Origin: Pseudomonas syringae KCTC 12500
GTDB taxonomy: Bacteria > Pseudomonadota > Gammaproteobacteria > Pseudomonadales > Pseudomonadaceae
NCBI RefSeq assembly: GCF_000507185.2
Contig: NZ_AYTM02000002.1
Coordinates: 5,801,501-5,865,500 of the forward strand
DNA: 64,000 bases
Direction of reading: 5' to 3'
Within the stretch, counting starts at the first letter, position 1, and each line of letters opens with the position of its first letter. Below the pieces are notes generated by a model. That model was not told where the DNA came from and did not search any database. It saw only the letters and a list, made by a program, of their open reading frames with translations. Below, piece after piece: positions 14,388 through 22,786 of the stretch. The position numbers were made by a program, and so were the translations under genes.

Positions 14388-15180
14388 ATCGAGACGCAAC
14401 AGCCCCTCAACAGGCCCAGCGGATCGAACCGCTCTTTAACAGCCTGCGCAACAAACAACAGACCGCATTGCCTCTACCGGCGACCGGCGATCAGACAGCC
14501 CCGAAAGGCTGCCCACGATAGGGAGAACCCTGTACGGCTGACGATGGTGAAACGCCTTGACCGAGTGAATGACCTGGCAAGCAATGCGCCCCGCGCATCC
14601 CAGCGGCAGAAGGGAGAGACATCTACCGCTTACGCAGCAGGCCGCGACCGACGCCAGTAGCGGGTCGCGGTAGAAAACCAGCGTCAGCCTGACGAAAACT
14701 GCCCGAACCCTGTCATAGCGCCAGGCTGCATCGGAGTGTGATCTGCAGCGGAGCAAGGCACCTGACTCGTAATCAGGCGAGCCACTGAGCACCGTCGACA
14801 CAGCGCGGCGGCAGGCAAAGCCAGAGGTGACGACCTCGCGTAGATCACACCCCGATGCGGATGAGTACACACCGCGAAAGCGGCCCCCTGCGTCAACCCT
14901 TGGGAATCAACACGGCGGTGCAAGTCCGCGCTGGAGACGTAACCAGCAAAGCAGATGCGGCGTTGAACGCTGGGTTGAACGCTTCGGCGGCCCTGGAGAA
15001 ACGCGGTTAAAAGGCACCAGCTTTGGCTGGTTGCTCATCCGAGCGGTCGTGCCGAAAGGCTCCGCTCTCGCCGGATTCGCGCCCGGCCATCTGCCCCCTC
15101 CATCCCGCGGACCTCTCCGACTGAACCCTCTCCGGTGCCTGTATGGCCTCTAGCCGTTCTTGAGTGTTCAGTCGAAGGGG
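14388..15180 (+). ncRNA. Candidate large structured non-coding RNA downstream of PL
   Basis: About 800 nt without a credible gene between PL and the first early gene, dense in complementary segments. Examples: a 21-position long-range stem (14726-14746 with 14840-14860, one A-C mismatch, two wobbles); CCTGA-loop-TCAGG (14761-14777); GAGGT/ACCTC (14824-14837); an 8-bp stem (14642-14649 with 14663-14670); GAAA-loop hairpins at 14872-14883 and 15051-15060; GAGCGG/CCGCTC (15041-15067); a perfect 9-bp stem (15118-15126 with 15166-15174). It could be an antitermination leader or an ornate phage RNA. Boundaries are approximate. Confidence 0.5.
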
Positions 15181-15206
15181 TTCACAGATCAAGGAGCATG
15201 AAGCTC

Positions 15207-15497
15207 ATGGCTCGAACCAAATACACAGTTGAAAAGGTCCTGTATTTCGCCAACCAGAAAAGCGCGCTCCACGTAGGTCCGAACGAAGAGAAGATCGATT
15301 CAGACCTGCACAGGACGGTTCAGGCTCTCGTAGAGAAAGGCGACATTCATCTGTGTGGGACAGACGACTCTGGCGAGTATTTCAAAACCACCAAGTCAGG
15401 CGAAATTCATCTTTTGAAATTGCAGATCGCATGGCGCAAAGCTCATCAGAAAGACGTCGCCGACCACCAGGCGGCACTTACCTTGCTCACCGCATAA
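15207..15497 (+). CDS. Hypothetical early phage protein
   Basis: 96 aa from MARTKYTVEKVLYFANQKSA. GGAG lies 11 bp upstream of this ATG; the ATG at 15198 is only 2 bp from it and less likely. YTVEKVLYFANQKSALHV and FKTTKSGEIHLLKL look like a small winged-helix-like fold, but no family is recognised. First gene of the early operon after the structured region. Confidence 0.6.
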   Translation: MARTKYTVEKVLYFANQKSALHVGPNEEKIDSDLHRTVQALVEKGDIHLCGTDDSGEYFKTTKSGEIHLLKLQIAWRKAHQKDVADHQAALTLLTA

Positions 15498-15517
15498 CCC
15501 AGCCCCTGGAGACGACC

Positions 15518-15925
15518 ATGAACGCAGCAGCAAAGGTGTTGCCTCTCGCGGGAAATCCAGAGAGAGCATTGACGCCTGCCGAACGACTTTGGGTTGCCAA
15601 CAGTGCGCACGCTCTGGTCCACGGCGACGACATCAAGTTCAAACGCAGCCTGCAGGAGCCTCAAGGCGTCACATTCGAGCGCTTCCTGATCGCGGTCGAT
15701 GAGTTCGCCATGGAGAAACTGGGCGAATCTGGTGCGAGCCAGTCAGCGCTGGGGCGACTGGTCTACATGGCCAAGTTCGGTTCGCCCGCCTGCGCCAGAG
15801 AGGCCGCAGACACCGTGTTGAACTGCCCCAACCCTAAAGACGCCCTATTCGAAATCGCAGAGGGGCTTTTGCGGCCTTTGGCGGCAGACGGTGTGATCGC
15901 TCAGCGCGAGGATGGAGAACTGTGA
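15518..15925 (+). CDS. Hypothetical early phage protein
   Basis: 135 aa, from ATG 15518 behind a CTGGAGAC ribosome site. LTPAERLWVANSAHALVHGDD starts a mainly helical protein without recognised domain. Its stop overlaps the next start (GTGA). Confidence 0.6.
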   Translation: MNAAAKVLPLAGNPERALTPAERLWVANSAHALVHGDDIKFKRSLQEPQGVTFERFLIAVDEFAMEKLGESGASQSALGRLVYMAKFGSPACAREAADTVLNCPNPKDALFEIAEGLLRPLAADGVIAQREDGEL

Positions 15926-16113
15926 GCCCGCACATCCTGATCGACGAGGCGCTCGAAACCCTCAAGCACCCCGCCAGCAAACGCGGCGAGGTTGTTCTGG
16001 TCCAGCAGATGATCACGAAGATGATGACCGATGAGCTCATCGCCCTTGAAGAGTTTTCCCACTACTGCAGTCGCCTGCTGAGGCACTGCCAGCAGCGCAA
16101 GGAGGCGGCATGA
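15922..16113 (+). CDS. Small hypothetical phage protein
   Basis: 63 aa with a GTG start overlapping the previous stop and an ATGA overlap with the next gene. Helical, with a C-terminal CSRLLRHCQQRKEAA. Function unknown; translational coupling supports that it is real. Confidence 0.6.
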   Translation: MSPHILIDEALETLKHPASKRGEVVLVQQMITKMMTDELIALEEFSHYCSRLLRHCQQRKEAA

Positions 16114-16280
16114 GCCAGCCAATAGTCAAATCCCTCATCGATGAGCAACTCGACGAGGTGAGAGCCCGCGCCCAGGTACGCGGAACGATCACCTACCCCG
16201 TCGGCATGCGCGTCGCTGACCTGCCCTACCCGATCAAAGCAGACTGGCTCAAACGTAGGCCGCTGGGTGCCCGATCATGA
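16110..16280 (+). CDS. Small hypothetical phage protein
   Basis: 56 aa: MSQPIVKSLIDEQLDEVRAR, then a Pro-containing C-terminal half ending LKRRPLGARS. GGAGG lies just upstream, and both ends overlap neighbours by ATGA. Too short to classify. Confidence 0.6.
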   Translation: MSQPIVKSLIDEQLDEVRARAQVRGTITYPVGMRVADLPYPIKADWLKRRPLGARS

Positions 16281-16393
16281 CCCGCAAGCAGCGCCAGCTG
16301 CGCATCTACACCTGGCGAGGCTCATTCGTCGTGCTGGCCCTTGTAACTGCTTGGATGCTCGCAAGCGCCTACGCATCGCACATCACGCAGTAA
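16277..16393 (+). CDS. Tiny single-span membrane protein
   Basis: 38 aa: basic start MTRKQRQLRIYTWRG, then a hydrophobic helix (SFVVLALVTAWMLASAYA). It begins at an ATGA overlap with the preceding gene. Function unknown. Confidence 0.55.
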   Translation: MTRKQRQLRIYTWRGSFVVLALVTAWMLASAYASHITQ

Positions 16394-16448
16394 TCCCGTC
16401 CCTATTCAATCGCAGCGCCCCGGCAACAGCATGGCGCAAGGAGCAACC

Positions 16449-17606
16449 ATGTCCGCTACTCAGAAAGTCATCACTATTGACGACATCAGCGCCGACAACG
16501 CCCCGGTAATTTACGTCACAGGCGGCCTGAACCAGTTTCTCCGGGCAGTTACCGCCGAGGTCACTGCCGAAGTACCGGACCTGGCCACGGCAAAGGGCCG
16601 CGCCCGCATCGCCTCACTGGCGGCCAAGGTCAGCAAGTCGAAAACTGCCGTCGAGAAGCCAGGCCGGGATTACCTGAAACGCCTGAAGGAAATGCCGAAG
16701 GTCGTCGAAACCGAGCTGCGCGAGTTCGTCATCAAGATGGATGCACTGCGTGACGCTACCCGCAAGCCACTGACCGACTGGGAAGAAGCGAACGACAAGC
16801 GAATCGACGCTCACAGCGACGGAATCCAGCGCATCAAGGACATGGCTGTGTTCGCAGATACGCCCAGCGCCGAAAATATCGCTCGGATCATCGCCGAACT
16901 GGAGCTGGTGGAAATCAACGACAGTTGGGAAGAGTTTCTGGCGGAAGCGGCCCAGGCCAAAGACCGGTCGCTGGCAACCCTGCGCACCCTTCTGACCGAT
17001 CGCACCAAGCACGAAGCAGAGCTGGCAGCCATCGCCCAATTCAACGCAGAGCAGGCGAAGCGCGAGCAGGAAAAGCGTGACGCCGAGATCGCCCGCCAGG
17101 CCGTTGAGCGCGCCCAGCGTGAAGCCGAACAGAAGGCCCTGGCCGATCGCGAAGCCGCTGCACGTCGTGAGCAGGAATTGAAAGATCAGGCCGAAGCCCA
17201 AAAGCGCGCCGCCGATCAGAAGCTCCGGGATGCTGAGGCAGAAGCCGAGCGCCAGCGCTTACAGATAAAGCTGCAGGAAGAGCAGGCTGAGCGCCAGAAG
17301 CTTCAGGCCGAGCAGGATCGGATTGCAGACCTTCAGCGTGCCGAGCAGGAGCGCGCCGCCGCCGAGCAGCGTCAGGCTGAGGCAGTTGAGCAGGCACGAC
17401 TGGCCGAGGTGAAGCGGCAGGCAGATGCCAAGGCTGAAGAGCTGCGCCAGCAGAAAGCCCGCGAGCGCGATCAAGCACACAAAGCCGCAATCATGGGCGC
17501 TGCAAAAGACGCGTTCATGACTCTGAACCTCACCGAGGAAATGGCACGGGCGATTGTTCTGAAGATCGCCCGCCGCGAAGTCCCGAACGTAACCATCAAT
17601 TTCTGA
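16449..17606 (+). CDS. DUF1351-like coiled-coil protein beside the ERF recombinase
   Basis: 385 aa from the ATG at 16449 (AAGGAG). Residues about 30-180 look like the DUF1351 region (KGRARIASLAAKVSKSKTAV), and about 200-350 are a long Glu/Ala/Gln/Arg coiled coil. Proteins of this kind accompany phage single-strand annealing proteins. Seven bp separate it from the ERF gene, so a role with ERF in recombination is inferred. Confidence 0.7.
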   Translation: MSATQKVITIDDISADNAPVIYVTGGLNQFLRAVTAEVTAEVPDLATAKGRARIASLAAKVSKSKTAVEKPGRDYLKRLKEMPKVVETELREFVIKMDALRDATRKPLTDWEEANDKRIDAHSDGIQRIKDMAVFADTPSAENIARIIAELELVEINDSWEEFLAEAAQAKDRSLATLRTLLTDRTKHEAELAAIAQFNAEQAKREQEKRDAEIARQAVERAQREAEQKALADREAAARREQELKDQAEAQKRAADQKLRDAEAEAERQRLQIKLQEEQAERQKLQAEQDRIADLQRAEQERAAAEQRQAEAVEQARLAEVKRQADAKAEELRQQKARERDQAHKAAIMGAAKDAFMTLNLTEEMARAIVLKIARREVPNVTINF

Positions 17607-17613
17607 GGTGTCC

Positions 17614-18378
17614 ATGACGACAGCAATCATCATGCCGGAAGAGCGGCGCACAGCCGTCAGTCAGGCATCGCCGCAAGCCGACAACAGCATCATGGCTGTT
17701 ATCAGTCGGGCGGCCGCCGATCCAACCTGCGACATCGAGAAGATGGAGCGGCTCCTGGCACTGCACGAACGCATGCAGGCCAAAACAGCAGAGCAAGCCT
17801 TCAACGCCGCGATGGCGCAAATGCAGTGCGAAATACCGACGGTGTTTGAAGCAGCTGTCAATTTGCACACGGGAAACGCTTACGCAACGCTCGACGACAT
17901 CACGCGAACGTTGAAGCCAATCATGCAGCGTCATGGCTTCGCGGTCACTTTCAAGGTTGAGAATATCGAAAAGGCCATAAGGGTGACCGGCATCCTCATG
18001 CACAGCGGCGGGCATCGTGAGGAGACGACGATGCAGTTGCCTCTGGACATCGGCAAAGGCCGCAACGATGTGCAGGCCGTAGGGTCGTCTACCACCTACG
18101 GGAAGCGCTATGTCATCTGCGCTCTATTGAACATCACTACAGGTGAGACGCGCGATGATGACGGCCAGACGTCCGATGGTTCTGATGGCGAAGACATGCG
18201 CGCTCAGGTGCTGAAGGACATCCTTGAACGCGTCGAGCAGACCAAAACCCCCGAAGAACTGAAAGATGTCTGGCAGGCGGCTTTGAAAGTGCTGCAGGCA
18301 TCAGGCGACACGAACGGCTACTCCACGGTTAAAACCGCTGTAACTGTCCGCAAAGACAAGCTGGAGGCACAAAAATGA
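17614..18378 (+). CDS. erf: ERF-family single-strand annealing protein
   Basis: 254 aa. GNAYATLDDITRTLKPIMQR, HGFAVTFKVEN, and QAVGSSTTYGKRYVICALLN are the core ERF motifs (compare P22 Erf). ERF proteins anneal single strands for phage recombination and circularisation. GAGG precedes the ATG at 17614. The stop overlaps the exonuclease start, so the pair is coupled, the usual annealase plus 5'-3' exonuclease arrangement. Confidence 0.9.
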   Translation: MTTAIIMPEERRTAVSQASPQADNSIMAVISRAAADPTCDIEKMERLLALHERMQAKTAEQAFNAAMAQMQCEIPTVFEAAVNLHTGNAYATLDDITRTLKPIMQRHGFAVTFKVENIEKAIRVTGILMHSGGHREETTMQLPLDIGKGRNDVQAVGSSTTYGKRYVICALLNITTGETRDDDGQTSDGSDGEDMRAQVLKDILERVEQTKTPEELKDVWQAALKVLQASGDTNGYSTVKTAVTVRKDKLEAQK

Positions 18379-19142
18379 TTGTAGTCAATTGCACTCAGGG
18401 ATCGCCTGAGTGGCTGCAAGGCCGCGCCGGCGTCATCACTGCAAGCATGTTCAGCACGGCGCGCGCCAAAGTGAACGGGCTGAACACCCAGCAGAAAAAG
18501 TATGTCGACGCCATCCTGTCCGGTCGAAGCGAAGCGAAAGCAATCGAACTCGCTGGCTACAAGTCCGGGCCGAAAGCAGAAGTTGTGCAGCGTGCCTTAG
18601 ATGGCGAAACGGTTGGCGAGCCATCCGGTGCTGCGCTGACCTACGCTTTTGAGCTGGCAGTTGAACGGATCGGCGGCGCGCCGCTGGATGGCGGCTTCGA
18701 AACGTGGCAAATGCGCCGCGGCCATGAGCTTGAGCCGGAAGCGCGGATGGAGCATGAAATTCAGACTGGCCTCATCGTCCAGCAGGTCGGCCTTGTGAAG
18801 ACGGACGACGGTGCGTTCGGCGCAAGTGCCGACGGCTTCATCGGCGACGATGGCGGCTCGGAATACAAATGTTTCATGGCCCCCGACAAGCTCCGCACAT
18901 TTCACATCGATAACGACGCCAGCGAAGTGATTGACCAGGTGCAGGGCTGCATGTGGATTACTGGTCGAAAGTGGTGGCACATCGGGATGTACTGCCCTCT
19001 TCTGCGCCCGGTTGGCCGCCAGCTCTGGTGGAAAGAATTCAAGCGCGAAGATGACTACATCGAAAAGCTTGAAGAAGACCTATGGGAGTTCAAGCTGCTG
19101 GTTGATGGCTACGAGAGGCAGCTGAGGAGTAAAGCAGCATGA
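18375..19142 (+). CDS. YqaJ/lambda-type viral exonuclease
   Basis: 255 aa. GSPEWLQGRAGVITASMF is the conserved N-terminal motif of YqaJ recombinases; LEPEARMEHEIQTG, FGASADGFIGDD and SEYKCF supply the Glu, Asp and Glu-x-Lys metal-binding core. It should resect double-stranded ends to give single strands for the ERF protein. Overlaps its neighbours by ATGA on both sides. Confidence 0.9.
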   Translation: MIVVNCTQGSPEWLQGRAGVITASMFSTARAKVNGLNTQQKKYVDAILSGRSEAKAIELAGYKSGPKAEVVQRALDGETVGEPSGAALTYAFELAVERIGGAPLDGGFETWQMRRGHELEPEARMEHEIQTGLIVQQVGLVKTDDGAFGASADGFIGDDGGSEYKCFMAPDKLRTFHIDNDASEVIDQVQGCMWITGRKWWHIGMYCPLLRPVGRQLWWKEFKREDDYIEKLEEDLWEFKLLVDGYERQLRSKAA

Positions 19143-19378
19143 TGACTACCGAACTGAGCGCCATCCAGCGCAACAGCATCGAATCCGCGCGCCTGGCTGC
19201 GGCCATCGCCAAGTTCGAGCGGAAAGACGGCAAGATTCAGCAGGTGGGCGTGTTCAAGCCAGAGCCGCGGCCAAAGCGCAGGGACTGGATCGACCCTGCC
19301 ACGGTGCTGAACCGCAAGCCCCCTGCCATGAGTCGCCGCGAAAGGAACACACTGCGCAAAATGGCGGCCGAGCTATGA
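19139..19378 (+). CDS. Small hypothetical phage protein
   Basis: 79 aa, basic, MMTTELSAIQRNSIESARLA then a Lys/Arg/Pro-rich C-terminal half. Coupled by 4-bp overlaps to the exonuclease gene and the next gene. No family recognised; possible nucleic-acid binding from charge only. Confidence 0.6.
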   Translation: MMTTELSAIQRNSIESARLAAAIAKFERKDGKIQQVGVFKPEPRPKRRDWIDPATVLNRKPPAMSRRERNTLRKMAAEL

Positions 19379-19833
19379 AGCGCCGCAAGCAAAACAACTG
19401 CTTTGTCCGCGCCGAACGCAGTTGTCGCGCCCTGCTCAGCAGTAATCATGTCGCCGTGGTTAACGTAGACCCCAGTGGTTTGCAGGTCATGGTGAACTGG
19501 AAGAGCCACAAGCAGATCCGCACCTTGGCCATTGCGAACGCCCTCTTCGACTTCTCATACCGATGGACGATCTATATCAGCGCCATGTGTCGAGACGAGC
19601 GCGGTGCTGAGTACGTGAAGTCCGTTGAGATATCGCCCGAGGGCCTGCACAAGGTCGACCGACTCACTGAAGCCATCGAGCATTACTACCTGGAGCTGCG
19701 CGGTACCTGTAACCAGAACCATCTGGTGGCCTCTGGCTGGATTGCGATCCCCGCCGAGGTTTCGCTTGACGAGGCTCAGGCCGCGAAGCTGTTCTACGCG
19801 GCCGGGGCCTGGCATCAGGTTATGGCTGCATGA
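19375..19833 (+). CDS. Hypothetical phage protein of the recombination operon
   Basis: 152 aa. Mixed alpha/beta, YRWTIYISAMCRDERGAEYV, ending LFYAAGAWHQVMAA. No motif recognised. It is the last gene of the coupled run from 17614; two AT-rich opposing genes follow. Confidence 0.6.
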   Translation: MKRRKQNNCFVRAERSCRALLSSNHVAVVNVDPSGLQVMVNWKSHKQIRTLAIANALFDFSYRWTIYISAMCRDERGAEYVKSVEISPEGLHKVDRLTEAIEHYYLELRGTCNQNHLVASGWIAIPAEVSLDEAQAAKLFYAAGAWHQVMAA

Positions 19834-19940
19834 AGCGCATTCAAAGCCGCGTCCTTCGCGGCAGACGACAGCAACACATGCACTTGCGTCTCAGCAGCCT
19901 GAAGGAGCCAGTTTATTACTTGACTTGTTGAGCACTAATA

Positions 19941-20702
19941 CTAATGTCTCCTAGCCGATGTATCGTTCTGTATCGGTGCCTGGGACATCTCGCTTACCGG
20001 TCTGTATTCAGGAGGGCGATCGTTTTTCAAGTAGGAAACTACGAAATGGATACCTATAACGAATAAGACAAAAAACATAACAACGCAAACTCTTACCGAC
20101 CATCGCTGAGTCTTCCTATAGGCTGGTTCTCCAAGCTTGACCGTCTCCCATTCACTTTTGAGCAAAAACCTCGCAGCGTTTGATATTTCGTCAGCTGCGG
20201 CGTGCACTTGCTCGCGCATGACTAACACTTTCTGAATGTCATTTTCAGCTCGCATCTCCTTGAGCTTTAATATACAGCCCTCAACTTTATTTTCGACAAT
20301 AGCAAACTTTTCGTCATGCGGTTTGAAATGCAGCTTTACTGTGGCATATGAGTGATATATATCCTGCATCAAAACCCTTGAAGCATCCAGACTCTCCTTC
20401 CAGCTTTCTCGAATAAAAACCGCGTTTTCCGCCTTAAAAACTCTTCCCTCTTCACTTGCAGGTTTAGAATTACCCAGCTTCTCAAAACTGTTAAATCTGC
20501 GACGCGTATCAGTCGTGACACTCGCCTGAGAGTTAATCTTAGCAATAAGATCAGCAAGAGCTTTTCGAGCAGAGTCGGTCCAAGACTGCCGAAATTCAGT
20601 TGTCTTGCTTTCTTTTTCATTAACTAGCTTAACAATGCTAAGCGCCGCAGTGACGAACCCAGCAAGAGCAGTTAAAAATGCCGTCAATAAAATCTTATCC
20701 AT
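19941..20702 (-). CDS. Two-helix membrane protein, AT-rich cargo gene
   Basis: 253 aa from MDKILLTAFLTALAGFVTAA (GGAG 11 bp upstream). An N-terminal transmembrane helix (residues about 3-22), a cytoplasmic helical domain of about 170 residues (EFRQSWTDSARKALADLIAK), a second helix (about 206-226) and a short tail. AT-rich and opposite to the operon, so probably acquired separately. The layout fits a membrane-sensing exclusion or defence factor, but there is no direct evidence. Confidence 0.65.
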   Translation of the reverse strand: MDKILLTAFLTALAGFVTAALSIVKLVNEKESKTTEFRQSWTDSARKALADLIAKINSQASVTTDTRRRFNSFEKLGNSKPASEEGRVFKAENAVFIRESWKESLDASRVLMQDIYHSYATVKLHFKPHDEKFAIVENKVEGCILKLKEMRAENDIQKVLVMREQVHAAADEISNAARFLLKSEWETVKLGEPAYRKTQRWSVRVCVVMFFVLFVIGIHFVVSYLKNDRPPEYRPVSEMSQAPIQNDTSARRH

Positions 20703-20764
20703 ATTAAACACCACTCCACAGATATAACTTTAATAAAACCTATCAGAAACCACTTCCAACAAAA

Positions 20765-20793
20765 TTGCCACCACCGGACACGAAGGGAGGCGC
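20765..20793. repeat. Intergenic repeat, copy 1
   Basis: 29 bases TTGCCACCACCGGACACG plus AAGGGAGGCGC, repeated with two changes at 22102-22130. A shorter match (TTTGCCACCAC) is at 21048-21058. All lie between cargo genes. Confidence 0.7.
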
Positions 20794-20988
20794 TTACCCG
20801 AGGCGTGATGCGATGTATTTAAGATGCTTCACTGCCTCAGACTTCTGTTCTGGCCCACCAGGACCATCAATTCCCAGCAGTGTCCCTTGTGCCTTTTCGA
20901 TCAGATAGTCTTTTGGAGCCCCTAACGAACTGTTCAAAACAGCGATCAATAGGTGTTCCAGTGCATCTACTTGCGCCTGATTACTCAT
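20794..20988 (-). CDS. Small hypothetical phage protein
   Basis: 64 aa, MSNQAQVDALEHLLIAVLNS, helical and acidic, behind GGAGTGTGAG. Minus strand within the plus-strand early operon. Function unknown. Confidence 0.5.
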   Translation of the reverse strand: MSNQAQVDALEHLLIAVLNSSLGAPKDYLIEKAQGTLLGIDGPGGPEQKSEAVKHLKYIASRLG

Positions 20989-21075
20989 CTCACACTCCAT
21001 GATCGGGCTCCATGCCGGTCAACATCTATAGCTCACCCCCAACCTATTTGCCACCACAGAGAGCACTGCGCCAGG

Positions 21076-21273
21076 TCACCACTTTCCGGCAAGGTAAAAG
21101 ATGCCCCCAGTAAGGCCGGCAACAAAGATTACTTTCAGCAAGTCGCTGAGGGTCGCGCATCCCGAAAAGTACGCTTCGACCTTCACAGCAGCAAAGAGCA
21201 TCGCGACAAGTAGCGGGACAAACATGATTCGTCGCTGAACCTTAAATCGTTCCTTCTCGGTTCCAATCCACAC
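21076..21273 (-). CDS. Small two-helix membrane protein
   Basis: 65 aa with a GTG start 10 bp after AAAGGAGG. Basic N-terminus, hydrophobic helices near residues 17-33 and 46-62. Another opposing membrane cargo gene in this stretch. Confidence 0.55.
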   Translation of the reverse strand: MWIGTEKERFKVQRRIMFVPLLVAMLFAAVKVEAYFSGCATLSDLLKVIFVAGLTGGIFYLAGKW

Positions 21274-21353
21274 GTTTCAAGCCTCCTTTGGTCATCCGCA
21301 ATCATCCACGATAACGCGCAAAGCAGATCAGGTCACCAGAGTATGCGCTGAAT

Positions 21354-21497
21354 GTGCTGCGCATCAAGGAAGCGAGGGAAAGCGGGCTTTCGCGTTACGC
21401 CGCCAAGAACCTGATAGGCATCAGCAGCACGCTCATGGAGCGACTCATCGCCGACTTCGACATCGATTACCCGGTGAACAGTATCTACCGTAAGTGA
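21354..21497 (+). pseudogene. Possible 5'-truncated small gene
   Basis: An open frame encodes VLRIKEARESGLSRYAAKNL followed by IGISSTLMERLIADFDIDYP, helix-turn-helix-like. The frame upstream is closed by TAA with no ATG between, leaving only a GTG at 21354 without a good ribosome site. Its TGA overlaps the GTG start of the next gene, a sign of former coupling. It is either a short GTG gene or a remnant. Confidence 0.4.
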
Positions 21498-21754
21498 AGC
21501 GCACGCCAAAGACACAGGCGCAGCACTCCAAGGACTATCGGGACCGAAAGAAAGCCGAGGCGGAACGGCTCGGGATTGAGAAGGTAACCATCAGCCTGGC
21601 GTCCGGCGTGAAAGCCGGCATGTCAGCCGCGATGAAGCGCAACGGAATCAACAGCCCGCAGGAAGCTTGGCAGAACCTAGGGCTGTACTTCATGCGTGCC
21701 TGCCCTGCCGAGCAGGATCGAATGCTTGGAACTGACGCGTCAGAATCCGAGTAA
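21494..21754 (+). CDS. Hypothetical small phage protein
   Basis: 86 aa, GTG start overlapping the preceding stop. Basic N-terminus MKRTPKTQAQHSKDYRDRKK, then VTISLASGVKAGMSAAMKRN, which resembles a ribbon-helix-helix DNA-binding region. Function unknown. Confidence 0.55.
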   Translation: MKRTPKTQAQHSKDYRDRKKAEAERLGIEKVTISLASGVKAGMSAAMKRNGINSPQEAWQNLGLYFMRACPAEQDRMLGTDASESE

Positions 21755-21774
21755 ACGCGGCGATGTGGCCCCAG

Positions 21775-22038
21775 TTACGGCAGCGCAACGATCCTGTTAA
21801 CAAGCTCTCGTCCACGTGCCAGCGCCGCGTTCTCCGCAAGGTACATGTCTGCGTATTGGCCTTGAAGATGGTCAAGTGTTCCCGGTATTTCGGCATCGCC
21901 CTGAAAGACGGCAACAGCCCCCAAGTAGTGAGCCATCTGACACCGATCGTCCCTTGGATTGGTCTTTACCGGGCCGAACACCTTCACCCTGATTTCGTAA
22001 TCAAGGTAATCCTCGCTGCTCTTTGTCTCGATCGCCAT
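21775..22038 (-). CDS. Hypothetical phage protein
   Basis: 87 aa from MAIETKSSEDYLDYEIRVKV, with a GAGGAG ribosome site 6 bp upstream. Mixed alpha/beta, soluble, no known motif. Minus strand in the plus-strand operon. Confidence 0.55.
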   Translation of the reverse strand: MAIETKSSEDYLDYEIRVKVFGPVKTNPRDDRCQMAHYLGAVAVFQGDAEIPGTLDHLQGQYADMYLAENAALARGRELVNRIVALP

Positions 22039-22101
22039 AAACGTCTCCTCGTGGTAGCCAGCTCCATGCCGGTCACCCGTAATACCCCATCCCAAACCAA
22101 T

Positions 22102-22130
22102 TTGCCACCACCGGACACGGAGGGCGGCGC
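22102..22130. repeat. Intergenic repeat, copy 2
   Basis: Matches 20765-20793 at 27 of 29 bases and ends just before the ribosome site region of the gene at 22148. Confidence 0.7.
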
Positions 22131-22147
22131 ATGCATGGAGAAACGCC

Positions 22148-22744
22148 ATGAAGATCGAAAAAAGTGCAGTTACAAAACTGGTGATCTCGGACATGCCTCG
22201 CCTTGATCCGATAACTGTTTTCCTCGAAGACTTCGGCCGCCGTGACTGCCCAATTGAAGGCAACCCCGGCTACCAGACAGCGCAGGGAAAAATCACCATC
22301 AACTGCTGGAGCAAGAGCTGGAACGCCTACTGGGGCGGAATGGGGCCGCGCACTGTGGCCCAGTTCGTGACGCAGTGCGATTCAGGTTACGTTCTCAACT
22401 GCCTGAGCCGCGGACTAGACAGCACACGGTTCAGCGGCAAGGCGCTGGCCGCTAAGTGCGTGATCGAGCGCCGCCGCCATCGGAATCTGCAAACTTGGGA
22501 GTGTGGCTCGCTGGATGCGCAGGACGCACGAGAGCTTTGGGACCGCATCGAAGATCTAAGTGAAATCGAAACCCAAAACGATTGCTGGCATCACGGCGAA
22601 TTGCTGACGGCTCTGTTCGGTGATGAGTGGCATTACCCGGTCGGCGAGCGTGCCGTGGAGCGCAACCACGAATACGACTACCTGCTGCGCATTGTTGAAG
22701 CTGTTCAGCAAGCACTGGCCGAACCAGTCGCCAAGACCGCCTAA
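22148..22744 (+). CDS. Hypothetical phage protein
   Basis: 198 aa. CWSKSWNAYWGGMGPRTVAQ and CVIERRRHRNLQTWECGSLD are distinctive; a C-terminal helical part (HEYDYLLRIVEAVQQALAE) follows. It has the look of a common phage early protein of unknown role. No catalytic motif seen. Confidence 0.65.
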   Translation: MKIEKSAVTKLVISDMPRLDPITVFLEDFGRRDCPIEGNPGYQTAQGKITINCWSKSWNAYWGGMGPRTVAQFVTQCDSGYVLNCLSRGLDSTRFSGKALAAKCVIERRRHRNLQTWECGSLDAQDARELWDRIEDLSEIETQNDCWHHGELLTALFGDEWHYPVGERAVERNHEYDYLLRIVEAVQQALAEPVAKTA

Positions 22745-22786
22745 CCCCACCCCCACCTATTGCGCTGAACGCCTCGGCAGGCTCGA

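Noticed and set aside
14728..14860. A tRNA-Thr(CGU) gene suggested by the CTGACTCGTAATCAG arm
   Set aside because: No D arm, T arm or acceptor stem in the right spacing; the closing stem is 21 positions, not seven.
14436..15192. Several open frames on both strands in the structured region (for example 14436-14870 minus, 14827-15153 plus)
   Set aside because: Cys/Arg/Ser-rich composition, no ribosome sites, mutually overlapping; the sequence is better explained by RNA structure.
16614..17201. 195-aa minus-strand open frame
   Set aside because: Antisense of the repetitive coiled-coil gene at 16449-17606.
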